The position numbers were made by a program, and so were the translations under genes. From positions 1 through 64,000 of the forward strand of contig CANJKZ010001039.1 of NCBI GenBank assembly GCA_947471745.1: a DNA stretch of 64,000 bases, read 5' to 3'. The number at the start of each line of letters is the position of its first letter. Within the stretch, counting starts at the first letter, position 1. The notes under the pieces were generated by a model. It ran no database searches and was not told the origin of the DNA. It saw nothing but the letters and a program-made list of their open reading frames with translations. Shown here piece by piece: positions 1-12,600 of the stretch. Origin of the DNA: Closterium sp. Naga37s-1 (taxonomy: Eukaryota > Streptophyta > Zygnematophyceae > Desmidiales > Closteriaceae).

Positions 1-19
1 GATCCAAACTTGACAATGC

Positions 20-300
20 ATTCTCGGCACAAGCGCTTCGATTTTCAGCAATAGTCGGTTTAGTCTTTAGCAGAGGTCGTTCTATTCTCAGCAGAATCTG
101 ATAGACTTTCAGCAAAAGGCTGTTTAAATTCTCAGCAGAGACTGATCAAACATCAGCAGCGGTTGTTACGTATCTCAGCAGCGGTTTCGATTCTCAGCAA
201 AGGTCCAATTTTCCGAACTGTCTCTTCAAATCTCGGGAGCTGTTCTGTACTCCAACACAGGCCGTTTCCAGACGCATCCGTTTCGATTCTCAGCAGCGGC
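20..300. repeat. degenerate repeat around TTCTCAGCAG upstream of the LRR gene
   Basis: About ten diverged copies of a unit near 30 bp with the core TTCTCAGCAGCGG run up to the LRR start codon; two of the best preserved are near 187 and 288, both reading TTTCGATTCTCAGCA. No ORF is convincing here. It is probably promoter or 5' UTR of the LRR gene built from a tandem repeat. A regulatory role is only inferred from position. Confidence 0.6.
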
Positions 301-319
301 TTTTTTCGATTTAACAGCA

Positions 320-2257
320 ATGCAGGGCGTGGCGGGTGTGCTTGTAGAGCTGACGCAGGAGGTGCAGGAATTGGAGGAGTCTATAACGAACAAGGTTCAT
401 CAACTTATAGCGGGGATGTCTGCGGTAGAGCACGTGCAGGAAGCGGAGCAGCATCTGCAGAGACTGGAGGAGAGTGTGGAGGGAATCAGGGGTCTTGTGG
501 AAGGCGTGCGAATGAAAATGACGGAAGTCGGGGGTAGCAGGGAGTTGATTCTCGTGACTCAGGAGACCGTGCTGTGCCAGCAGCATCAGCAGGAGCAGCA
601 GCAGCAGCAGCAACAAGTGCTGCAGTGGCATCCAGAGGATCAGCTGCAGGAACCGCAGCAGCGGCTACTGAAGAAGCTGGAATGCCGAGACTGTCATAGG
701 CAGATTTCAAGAGGGAGTTCTGGAGAGTCGTTTTTAGGCACGAAGAGACGGATGAGGGAGATGGACGCGCAGCTCCAGCAGCAAGTCGTCAAGGTTCAGA
801 GGATAGAAAAGGTATCGTGTGTGGACATATCTTTCCTTACCATTATTGAACCCACAAAGTCTCACACATTCCTTGTCTCCCTCTACTCTTTCCCCCTCTA
901 ACGAGGATGTTAATATGTGCGTTCTTCTTTCCTCTGTATTTGAATCCTTTCCAGTCCTTTGAATGCTTTTTTTTTTTTTATGGGTTGTCGTCCCTCATGG
1001 TTATTCAGCTCTTTAGGTGCCCGAATTCTCAACTCTCCATGCCTCGCCTGTCCCAATTCCTCTCCTCTTATCCACCCTTCACATCCGTTGTTCTCCTCCC
1101 CATCCGCCTCCAGGGCTTGCAATCCCTAGCCACCTTCCACAGCACGCACCTCATCAAGGGCTTCACCACTCTGGACCTCTCTGTACTCCCCTCGCCCTCC
1201 TACCACACGCTCCTCTTCCACCTCCTCTCGCTCTCCCTCCACCACTCCGCATCCCTCTCCACCGTTTCCACACTCAAAGCCTTCTCATCAATAACCACAC
1301 CCTGCCTGCAACAATCCATCGTCCTGAATCTCCCATCACTGAGAAAGCTTGATTTCAGCAACTGCACTCGCCTGGTGGACTCTGATTTGCCTCTGATTGC
1401 CCGACTCACGCAGCTCACTCACCTCTGCTTGGCTGGATGCACTGGCTTCAGGTTTGGTGCAGCAGCACCGCACCCTGTCATAAGCAGTGCTCCAAACCTG
1501 GCAAACTTGACAGATTTGGCAAATTTGACAAATTTGGCAAGTCTGACAATTCTGGCAAATCTTGGGAACCTGACGAATCTGACAAACCTGAGGAGGCTGA
1601 ATCTGAGCAGGACGGCTGTGGGTGATGAGGGCATGGCTGTCTGGTGTCAGCTCACAGGGATCACCACTCTAGACCTGCGCCACTGCACGCGCATCACATG
1701 CCGGTCCATGTACCACATTCGCCAGCTGCAGCACCTAGACTCGCTCAACCTTGCCTGGGTGGCCACCTGTGCAGCCAATTCTGCAGCCAACTTTGCAGCC
1801 AACATTGCTGCTGATTCTGCACCTGGAGACAGGTAAGTCCAGGCCTTTGAGACCTCTCAAAAACCTCTCGCTAACTCCGCTCTTCCTGGTGCCGCCTGGG
1901 TCAGGGTTCTTGAAACTACTAGTCTTTTTCTCTATCTCGGCACCTGGTGGCAGGTGGATCAGAGCGCTGGGGCCCATGGAGAAGCTTGTGTGGCTGAGCC
2001 TGTTCGGGTGGCATCTGAGAGACGAAGCTGCCCTGTGTGCTGCAAAGTTCTTCCCGAAATTGAGGGCTTTGCGCTGCTCTGCTGCTGCTGCTGGTGCTGG
2101 GATGTGCGGTGGTGGTGGCAGTGGGTTGACCAAGGGTGGTGTGAAGAAGATGGTAAAGAGGCTGGCTCGTTTGGGGGAGCTCTGGCTGCTTGGAGGTTCG
2201 GAGGAGGTTAGGAAGGCGGTGAGGAAGGATCGGCCGTGGCTAAAGGTCTTCTGTTGA
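320..2257 (+). CDS. leucine-rich-repeat protein with N-terminal coiled coil
   Basis: Three exons fit: 320-811, 1009-1832 and 1954-2257 (introns GT-AG; phases 0 and 2), giving about 539 aa. The first exon encodes an acidic, helical, probable coiled-coil segment (VQELEESITNKVHQL), then a glutamine-rich stretch near residues 90-110. The second exon carries leucine-rich repeats of the cysteine-containing plant/F-box type (LRKLDFSNCTRLVDSDLPLI, TTLDLRHCTRITCRSMYHI). Between them lies an unusual NLT/NLA stretch. The third exon continues with LWLSLF-like repeats and ends in KVFC. LRR proteins of this kind are usually protein-binding scaffolds or F-box substrate receptors, but I see no F-box, so the partner is unknown. 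It converges on the SET-type gene. The start at 320 is the first ATG of the only long frame. Confidence 0.8.
1846..1862. repeat. hairpin TTTGAG-ACCT-CTCAAAA
   Basis: A copy of the recurrent TTTTGAG-N4-CTCAAAA hairpin in intron 2 of the LRR gene. The two intron ends share a near-identical 16-mer (GCACCTGGAGACAGGT at the donor side, GCACCTGGTGGCAGGT at the acceptor side), so this copy also lies between direct repeats. Confidence 0.7.
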
Positions 2258-2825
2258 TGTGGAACTGGCATGTGACTTCACAGAAGAGCCTGCTTTCTTT
2301 CTTGTTTTAACACTTGTTCTTTTACGTTCCCCCCTGCAAAGATTTACTGTACCTACACAGTCCGGTATTGGCTTAGATTCATAGGCAGCTTCAGTCAGGA
2401 GGCCACAACAGAATAAAGTGTGCTGGGATCTGATCTGCAAGAAAACTAGAAGCGAGGACAACCTTAGGATTGCAGTGGTATGATGGCTATGACTGCACAC
2501 ACCCAGAAAGAATTGAGATGTGCACCAACTTTTGTAACAACTATAGTAGCAGAATTCTTTACAACTACCGTAAAAGAAATACCGGTACAGCCAAATGCTA
2601 GCAAAGTTACAATATGAAAATTTGTCATAGCATACCGTATGTAGTCCATACCATAACACAGCAGTTCATTGTGCTATGACCTATTTCAGAATCAGCATGT
2701 GCTGGCTGTAACACAGTGTCTTGTTCCAAGAGGGCAGTGTAGAAGTGACCTCCCGCACGGCTGCCAGAGCATTGCTCGGCATTTCCTACATTCACTAGTT
2801 CATAACAAAATACATTCACTGTACC
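2258..2825. other. convergent intergenic stretch with a decayed exon copy
   Basis: Region between the stop codons of the LRR gene and the SET-type gene. No supported gene. At about 2687-2785 it holds a strongly diverged copy of the last SET exon (the same GTGCTGGCTGTA and CACGGCTGCCAG blocks as 2840-2920). The rest shows nothing recognisable. Confidence 0.6.
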
Positions 2826-3625
2826 CTATTTCAGAATCGGCCTGTGCTGGCTGTAGCACGGCGCCTCACTCCACGTGGGCAGGGCAGAGATGACCTCCTG
2901 CACGGCTGCCAGGGCGTTGCTGAGAATCTCCTTCTCAATGCGCACCAGCCGTGCCGCCACCCGCCTCTTGGGTTTGGTTGCTGGGTCTGCGATCTGAGAA
3001 AGGGGAGAGGAGATACAGGGAGACAGGGAGCAGCGGGGGGGGGGTGACAGGAGACAGGGGGCAGGGGGCAGTGGCCAGGGGGATGAGGAAGAGGGGGGTG
3101 AGGAGGGGAGCAGCAATGGCTTTCTGCACGGCTGCCAGTGCGTTGTTCAGAATCTCCTTCTCAATGCGCACCAGCCGCGCCGCCACCTTCCTCTTTGGGT
3201 GGGTTGTGGGGTCTGCGATCTGAATGACGGGGAGCAGGAGACACAAGAGAGACAGGGGCAAGGGGGCAGGGGGCAGGGGGGGAATCGAAACGGCAGGGGA
3301 AAGGGAGGGGGAATGAGGAGGGTAGGCTGCGAGTCTGTCTTCAATGAAAACCCACTTTTGTCACAAGTTATAGATGATCCTATCACATGGTATCATTAAC
3401 GAATCATCTCTTATTGCAGCTATGTCCTCCTCAAGAGTGGTGGGGTTAACTGCTGGTCTCCTGTTAAAGAATAACTATGTCTATCACATGTTTCCGCAAA
3501 AGGCCGTGGCCCAAGTTTTTCATGATTTAAAATGTTGACCGGGAGGAAGTTCAGTTTCTGCGTTGTCGAGAGAGTTTTCTTTCCCCAAATAGGTTTTTTT
3601 TGTTTTTTTGTTTTGTGTTGTTGTT

Positions 3626-3690
<65 letters not shown>

Positions 3691-6600
3691 CCGTCACACC
3701 CAGCCAATCCTAGTCTCCTCCCCTGGTGGGTGCTCGATAGTGCACTTCTTTCAAGTTTGCACACAGCTCAACATCAAGTTCTAAAAACTTGACCCGCGCC
3801 CCTGGTATCATCTCTTACGGCATCAATATCCTCCTTGAGAGTGGTGGGGTAGGCTGCGAGCCGGCCTTCAAAGAACTCCACCAGCTGATCCAACAGTGCG
3901 TTCTCGTTGCACGGACTCACCTTTGGTTGAACCATTGGGGAAAAGGGGGAACCAGGAAAAATGAGCATAGATGGAAGCGAATGGGGTGAATGGGCGAGGC
4001 AACGCACTAAACCTCTCCTTTTACCAGCTGGTCTAACACTGCATTCTCGTTGCATGGAATCGCCTGTGTTTGACGCATGGGAATATGTGGAAAGTGGAGG
4101 TCATGGGGACATTAGGGGAAAATGAGGGCCATTGGGATTGGGTATAGATGCAGGGCAGTGAAATGCACACTTTTTAAAAATTCTGAAAAAGTTCCTCCAC
4201 AGACAACACATTTCCACATTTACAAGTTGATCCAGCAATATTAGAGCTTCTTAAATCTGATCAGCACTGGATTCTCGTTCCATGGACTCACCAACGTGTG
4301 TGTGTGGTGGGACCATGTGGACTCACTCACCCCCCACTCGCCCCTCACTCATCCCCCACACACTGGCCACTGGCATGGCAATTCCCGGCACTCAGGCACA
4401 CTTCACCCCCCACCCACTCGCCCCTCACTCACCCCCCACTCACCCGCACACGGGCCCATCGGCGAACATGACAATCTCCATGTCGAGAGGGTCGGGGACA
4501 TGCGCCAGACGTTGGTGAGGCATTCAGCTCTCTCACACACCACACGCAGGAACACCAATCTTCCAGTCACCCCACACTCACCTCACACACAGGAACACCA
4601 ATCTTCACTCACCCCGCACATGGGCCCATCGGCGAACATGACACACTCCATGTCGAGGGGGTCAGTGACATGCACCAGGCGCAGGTAGGGCATTCAGCTC
4701 AACCTTACACCACACACTGGCACGGCCACACCCAGCACACAGAAACACACCAATCTTTCACTCACCCCGCACATGGGCCCATCGGCGAAGGTGACAAACT
4801 CCATGTCGAGGGGGTCTGTGACATGCGCCATACGCAGGTAGGGCATTCAGCTCAACCTTACACCCACGCACAAACACCCACACACAGCCACCCACGCACA
4901 AACACCCACACACAAACACCCACACACAAACACCCACACACAAACACCCACACACAGCCACCAACGACACATCAGCCCTCTCTTACCCCCACACACAGGC
5001 TCTCACTCACCCCGCACACAGGCCCATCAGCGAAAGTGACGAATTCCATGTCGAGAGGGTCAGTGACGTGCGCCAGGCGCAGATATGCAAGCATCCTCAC
5101 ACATGCACCACACACACACCACCCACCCCGCACTCACCCCGCACACAGGCCCATCGGCGAACGTGACGAACTCCATGTCGAGAGGGTCGGTGACATGCGC
5201 CAGACGCAGGTAGGGCATCATGTCGTATAGGGCCGCCTGCTCCTTGCCCTTGTACAGCTGGTGGGTTGGGGGCGGTTGAGAAGGGTGTGCAGGTGAAGGG
5301 AGAATGTGACATGTGCCACAGTGCCAGACGCAGGTACGGCATCATGTCGTATAGGGCTGCCTGCTCCTTGCCCTTGTACAGCTGGTGTGAGGAGTTAGGG
5401 GAGGAGGGAGGAGGGGGAAAGGGTGGTGGGGTTGGGGGGGGTTTGAGCAGGGAGCAGGTGAGGGAAGGGTTTGTCATCATGCCAGGCGCAGGTAGGGCAT
5501 CATGCCGTGTTTGAAGAAGGGTTGGGGGTGGTTGAGAAGGGTGTGAAGGAAGGGTTCGTCATCATGCTAGGCGCAGGTAGGGCATCATGTCGTACAGGGC
5601 TGCCTGCTCCTTCGCCTTGTACAACAAATGGGTTGGGGGTGGTTGAGAAGCGTGTGAAGGTGAGGGGAACGGCATCATTATGCCCGGCGTAAGTAGGGCA
5701 TCGTGTCATACAGGGCTGCTTGCTCCTTGTCTTTGTACAGGTGATGGGTTGGGAGTGGTTGAGAAGGGTGTGACGGTGAGGGAGAATGTGTCATCATGCC
5801 AGGCACGGTAGGGCACCATGACCTGGAAGTCCACCTGGAGACTTGCCAATAAATCCACATGAAGAATCACTTGAAAATGCAGCTAAGAAACTACCTGCAG
5901 AAACACCTAAAAACGCACCTAGATAATGACCTGGAAACCCACCTGAAGAACCACCTGAAAATCCACCTGAAGAAACACCTGGACATGGCGACCCACCTGG
6001 AAGTCCTGGGTGCGCAGGAGGTCGTTCTTCTGCACAATGGCCCGCTTTGCCTGGTACAGCGGGTCATCCGGGTTCAATGCCACCTGGGGCAGGGGACGGG
6101 GGAGAGAAGGGGAGGAGAGGTGGAGACGAGATGAGGAGCAGCAGGAGGTAGTGGTGATGAAAACCCTGAACCCTGACCTGAATTCGAACCCTGAACCCTG
6201 ACCTGAATCCTGAACCCTGAATCCTGAACCCTGAATCCTGAACCCTGAATCCTGAACCCTGAATCCTGAACCCTGAATCCTGAACCCTGAACCCTGAAAC
6301 CGCTGCCTGTGCTACCTGCTGGACTGGACTACCCCCGCCTGCACCGTGGGGCGGCCACAGGGATTGCCCTCGACCACAATGCCGTAGTTGAGCAACAGAA
6401 ACAGTCCAAGCATCTGCCCTGCATACTGCACACCCCTCCCTCACCTGCACTGTAAGGCGGCCACAGGGATTGCCCTCGACCACAATACCGTAGTTGAGCA
6501 GCAGAGAACGAGGGACTCCCTCCCTCCCCTCGTGCATCACCAGTCCAAGCATCTGCCCTGCATGCCGCACTACCCCTTACCTGCACTGTAAGGCGGTCAC

Positions 6601-9600
6601 AGGCTCACAGCGATTGCCCTTGTCCACGATGCAATAGTTGAGCTGAGCATATGTAGGACTACCACCCACCGTCCTATGGTATTACCTATCCGCCACTGGT
6701 CCCATGTGTTAATGTTAGCCCTCAATCTCACATTTGTACTTGTACTTTTTATATCCTAGTTTAGTGTAGTTTGCACTTGGTGTTTGGTTGGGTGTACACC
6801 CACATCCCAACCAAACCCAAATGTAATCTCCAAGCAATCTCCAACCCACCAATTGGAGATTGCCTTGGGATTACCCCCAATTCCCTAGGATTGCCCCTAA
6901 TTCTCTCCCCACCATTACCTTGCCCATTTCTAATGTACTTAAAGAGCCTTGAGCTCATTACTAATGGATGGATTCTAAGCTCAAGTTCTGACACCATGCA
7001 CCATACCCCTCCCCCTCCCACGCACCATACCCCTCCCCCTCCCACGCACCATACCCCTCCCCCTCCCACGCACGCCCTATGCGCACATCCCCCTCACCTG
7101 CACAGTGAGGCGGTCATTGGGGTTGTCTTCGAGGTGGCTTTTGAGTCGACTCAAAAGACACCTCAAAGGGGTTGTTTTCATCCACGATGCATGCCATAGT
7201 TGAGCAGCAGGCGGGGAGTCCCCTCTTGCTTGCACTCTCCTCCTCCTTCCCTTGCATGCCATGCCATCCACCCCTCACATACACTGTGTGCTCCTCGCAC
7301 CACTAGCACCACTCACCTGCACTGTGAGGCGGTCATAGGGGTTGTCTCTTCATCCACGATGCATGCCATAGTTGAGCAGCAGAGCTAGAAGGGTTTCCTC
7401 CCCTTCTGCTTGCACCTTTCTTTTCCCTAACCTCCATATTTCACACCCCTCACCTGCCCACTCCTCACATGCACAGTAATATGCCCAAACTCACCTGCAC
7501 TGTGAGGCGGTCATAGGGGTTGTCCTCGTCCACAATGCCATCGTTCAGCAACAGAGAAAAAGGGATTTACTCCTAGCCTGCCTGCCCACCTGCGCAGCCC
7601 TCACCTGCACTGTGAGGCGGTCATAGGGGTTGTCCTCGTCCACAATGCCATCGTTCAGCAACAGAGAAAAAGGGATTTACTCCTAGCCTGCCTGCCCACC
7701 TGCGCAGCCCTCACCTGCACTGTGAGGCGGTCATAGGGGTTGTCCTCGTCCACAATGCCATCGTTCAGCAACAGAGAAAAAGGGATTTACTCCTAGCCTG
7801 CCTGCCCACCTGCGCAGCCCTCACCTGCACTGTGAGGCGGTCATAGGGGTTGTCCTCGTCCACAATGCCATCGTTCAGCAACAGAGAAAAAGGGATTTAC
7901 TCCTAGCCTGCCTGCCCACCTGCGCAGCCCTCACCTGCACTGTGTCATAGGCGGTCATGTCCTCGTCCACAATGCCATCTTTCAGCAACAGAGAAAAAGG
8001 GATTTACTCCTAGCCTGCCTGCCCACCTGCGCAGCCCTCACCTGCACTGTGAGGCGGTCATAGGGGTTGTCCTCGTCCACAATGCCGTAGTTGAGCAACA
8101 GCCGCGTGTGGGCTGGGGGCCACACCTGAGCGGGTGGGTGAGGAGGGTAGTGGGAGAAGAGGGGAAAAAGGATGAGGAGAAGGAGGACGAGAATGAGGGG
8201 AGTATGAAAAGGATGCACCGTAAGGCGGTCATAGGGGTTGTCCTCGTCCACAATGCCGTAGTTGAGCAACAGCCGCGTGTTGGGCTGGGGGCCACACCTG
8301 AGCGGGTGGGTGAGGAGGGTAGTGGGAGAAGAGGGGAAAAAGGATGAGGAGAAGGAGGGCGAGAATGAGGGGAGTATGAAAAGGATGCACCGTAAGGCGG
8401 TCATAGGGGTTGTCCTCGTCCACAATGCCTAGTTGAGCAACAGGCGAGTGTTGGGCTGGGGGGCGCACCTGAGATGAGAGATTTGGGACAGGGAGAAGGA
8501 GGGGTGGGAGGAGGTGGGGGAAGAGAGGGATGCACTGCCAGGTGGTCATAGATAGTGGAGGGGGGTTATTCGCGTCCACAATGCCGTGATGACTTTTGAG
8601 TCTACTCAAAAGTCACTGCCAGGTGGTCATAGTGGAGGGGGGTTATCCGCGTCCACAATGCCGTGATTCAGCAGCAGCCGCGTGTTGGGCTGGGGGCCAC
8701 ACCTGAGGGGGTGAGGCGAGGAGGAGGGGGGGAGATGAGCGAGAGGGAAAGGGCGGAGGGGGGAAGGAGGGAAGGCAGCGAGCATGTAGCGCGTGGTGCT
8801 GCGGTAGGCACACTGTCCCTCAAAGAGGTTACGGGTTTACCGAGTCACCTTTCTGCCTGCAACTAAGCACACTCACCACACGCTGAGGGGCTCCCCTGCC
8901 TTGACAGGGCGGTCCAGACGAAGCTCAACCCCGCCGTCAGGGGAAGCGGCGAGCATGGAGCGCGTGGTGCTTTTGTAGGCCAGGAGAGGCGGACCCATGG
9001 GGATGAGGGCGAAGCGACGGGGGAGAGGCACGCCCTGTGGGGGAATACAAGGGGGCAGGATGAGGGGAGAATAGGGGGGGAAGGGGTGTTGGCGGGACAA
9101 GGGGGTTTGGTTGTGAGCGCGTGGTGCGGCGGTAGGCCAGGAGAGGCGGGCAGGACCATGGGGATGAGGGCGAAGCTACGAGGGAGAGGCACGCCCTGCG
9201 GGGCGGGGGAAAGGGGAGAGCAGGGAAGGGGGGGGCGTGTGGGCGGAAGAGATGAGAGGAATACATGGAATGGTGAGGGGGGCAAGGAGGGAGCGCAAGC
9301 AAGTGGTGCGGCAGTAGGTCAGTAGAGGCGGGACCATGGGGATGAGGGCGAAGCAACGGGGGAGAGGCATGCCCTGCAGAGGAATACAAGGGGACGGGCA
9401 GGATGGGGGAATAATAAGGGGGGGAAGGGGTTGTTGGGAGGAGGGGGCGGGGGTTTGGTTGTGAGCACGTGGCAGGCCAGAGGCGGACCCTTAGGGATGA
9501 GTGCGACGGGAGACATGAAGGGGGGAAGAGGAGAGCATATGAGAATCAAATCTCACCTGCAGGTGCCCTTACTCAAGCACAAGAGAAAGTCAAATCCAAC

Positions 9601-12600
9601 ATGCAGGTGCCATAAGAGAATAAAGTCTCACCTGCAGGTGCACCATGCATGACTGCATTGACTCTCACCTGCAGGTGCACCACGCATGACTGCATTGACT
9701 CTCACCTGCAGGTGCACCACGCATGACTGCATTGACTCTCACCTGCAGCTGCACCACGCATGACTGCATTGACTCTCACCTGCAGCTGCACCACGCATGA
9801 CTGTGTTGACTCTCACCTGCAGGTGCACCACGCATGACTGCATTGACTCTCACCTGCAGCTGCACCACGCATGACTGCATTGACTCTCACCTGCAGCTGC
9901 ACCACGCATGACTGCATTGACTCTCACCTGCAGGTGCACCACGCATGACTGCATTGACTCTCACCTGCAGGTGCACCACGCATGACTGTGTTGACTCTCA
10001 CCTGCAGGTGCACCACGCATGACTGCATTGACTCTCACCTGCAGCTGCACCACGCATGACTGTGTTGACTCTCACCTGCAGGTGCACCACGCATGACTGC
10101 ATTGACTCTCACCTGCAGCTGCACCACGCATGACTGCATTGACTCTCACCTGCAGCTGCACCACGCATGACTGTGTTGACTCTCACCTGCAGGTGCACCA
10201 CGCATGACTGCATTGACTCTCACCTGCAGGTGCACCACGCATGACTGTGTTGACTCTCACCTGCAGCTGCACCACGCATGACTGCATTGACTCTCACCTG
10301 CAGGTGCACCACGCATGACTGCATGACTCTCACCTGCAGGTGCACCACGCATGACTGTGTTGACTCTCACCTGCAGGTGCACCACGCATGACTGCATTGA
10401 CTCTCACCTGCAGCTGCACCACGCATGACTGTGTTGACTCTCACCTGCAGGTGCACCACGCATGACTGCATTGACTCTCACCTGCAGCTGCACCACGCAT
10501 GACTGCATTGACTCTCACCTGCAGCTGCACCACGCATGACTGTGTTGACTCTCACCTGCAGGTGCACCACGCATGACTGCATTGACTCTCACCTGCAGGT
10601 GCACCACGCATGACTGTGTTGACTCTCACCTGCAGCTGCACCACGCATGACTGCATTGACTCTCACCTGCAGCTGCACCACGCATGACTGCATTGACTCT
10701 CACCTGCAGGTGCACCACGCATGACTGTGTTGACTCTCACCTGCAGGTGCCCCTAGTACCTTACTCAAGCACAAGAGGAGAATATAGTCTCACCTGCAGG
10801 TGCACCACGCATGACTGCACAGCAATAAACGCCTGCTTGAAGATCTCAAAAGGGAAGGTCTCTGATGGCGTGTCGTAGGGGTATTGCTGTGTGCGGTGGG
10901 GGAATGGGGGGTTGAGAGGGGGGGAAGGAGAGGATGGGGGTGCAGAGGGGTCTGGTGAGTCAGGGAACAGGAAATAGGTTGTGGAATGGAGAGAGGGGTT
11001 GGGGGGTTGCAACGGGGGAGAGGAGTGAAGGGATTGGGGGGCGGACAATATGCGAGTTATCAAGGGGATGGCTGCACAGTGCATGTCAGAAAAAAAAGGG
11101 GGGGCGAGATATTGTAGAGAATTGGGGATAAGAGAATAGAAAGGATCTGCTGCAAGTGAGAGGTTGGTCGGAGAACCGCGGATATATGATAGAGAAGCGC
11201 ACGCATAGATAGAAAGACACATGCAGCTGCAGTTACACGCCCCACACACACACGCCTGCCTCACGGTGCCCACAACAAGCATGTCACCCTGCACTGCACA
11301 CGAAGCAGTACCTTGAAAAGAGAAGCTGCAAGGAACCACACCGTGTCCAGCTCCTCGTACTCCCTCTTGATGCCCTCACCCATGCGCCACACACACTGGC
11401 CATACGTGCCTCCCCCTATCACACATGCTCCCTACACAGCCATACCTTGAAGAGCGAGGCTGCGAGGAACCACACTGTGTCCAACTCCTCGTACTCCCTC
11501 TTGATGCCCTGCAGCCGCGCCTCCACCTCCACCTGTGGGGATCCACATAGAGAGAAGGAATGCGAGGGAGGGATCAGGACAAGGAGAGAGTAAAGGGAGA
11601 GTCAAACTGTGTCGGGTCCAGCTCCTCGTGCTCCCTCTTGATGCCCTGCAGTGCAGCCGCGCCTCCACCTCCGCCTGTGGGTTCAGAGAATGAAGATGGC
11701 AGGGAGGGATGTGGGCGGATATGGTGTGATATAGTCACACTCACTGTGCCGGGTCCAGCTCCTCGTGCTCCCTCTTGATGCCCTGCAGCCGCGCCTCCAC
11801 CTCCGCCTGTGGGTTTGTGGGGATGGGGGGGGGAGGCATGTGGGTGGTGTGATGAGGAAAAGATGGAAAATAAGGGAGAGCTTTACAGTGTACTGTGCAG
11901 CTCCTCGTACTCCCTCTTGATGCCCTGCAGTGCAGCCGCGCCTCCACCTCCGCCTGTGGGGTCAGAGAATGAAGATGGCAGGGAGGGATGTGGGCGGATA
12001 TGGTGTGATATAGTCAAACTTACTGTGTCGGGTCCAGCTCCTCGTACTCCCTCTTCATGCCCTGCAGCCGCGCCTCCACCTCCGCCAGAGGGAATTCACA
12101 TAGAGAGAAGGAATGCGAGGGAGAGAGGCATGTGGGCAGGTGCGATGAGGATGGAATAAGGAGGAGAAGGATCAAAGGGAGAGTCTCGGCCGTGGAGTCG
12201 CCATGGCCGAGTGCTTGTTGCTGCAGCTATCCTGAGAATTCACGAGCCAAACACACCTTCTTGGGGCTGCCCTGGAACAGCTCTGCCACCTCCTGCGGGT
12301 CCCACAGCTGTGGGGTCTCAACAGCAGTCTGTCCTCGCCCCCTCTGCCTATCAAGCTCGTTGATAAAAGGACGCCAGAAGGACTGGTCGGTCTGCTTCTC
12401 CTCAACCCTTTCTCAGAAAGGCCGAGCATCAACGCACAGCGCCAGACACACCAGCAGCACAATGCTGCTAACCCCCTCGACTCTCACCTAACCTCCCCAC
12501 CTGATCCTGATGCTCACCTTCATGGGGCTCCCTTGGAACAGCTCGGCCACCTCCTGCGGGTCCCACAGGAGAGGGGTCGCGACGGCCGTCTGGCCTCGCC

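Larger units (their letters stand above)
3414..4292 (-). repeat. partial copies of SET exon 10 around the intact exon
   Basis: The intact exon is 3819-3920. A 3' partial copy (NPTTLEEDIA-like) lies near 3414-3460. Diverged 5' partial copies (CNENAVLDQLV-like) lie near 4022-4070 and 4260-4292. The copies are too diverged to be recent assembly duplicates. Confidence 0.65.

Noticed and set aside
3627-3690. Retroposed gene or SINE ending in the poly(A)/poly(T) tract
   Set aside because: No body, promoter boxes or target duplication could be seen around the tract.
9620-10790. CRISPR-like array (also 50499-51750)
   Set aside because: The units are directly abutting with no unique spacers, the setting is a eukaryotic intron, and each unit matches the adjacent exon end and donor.
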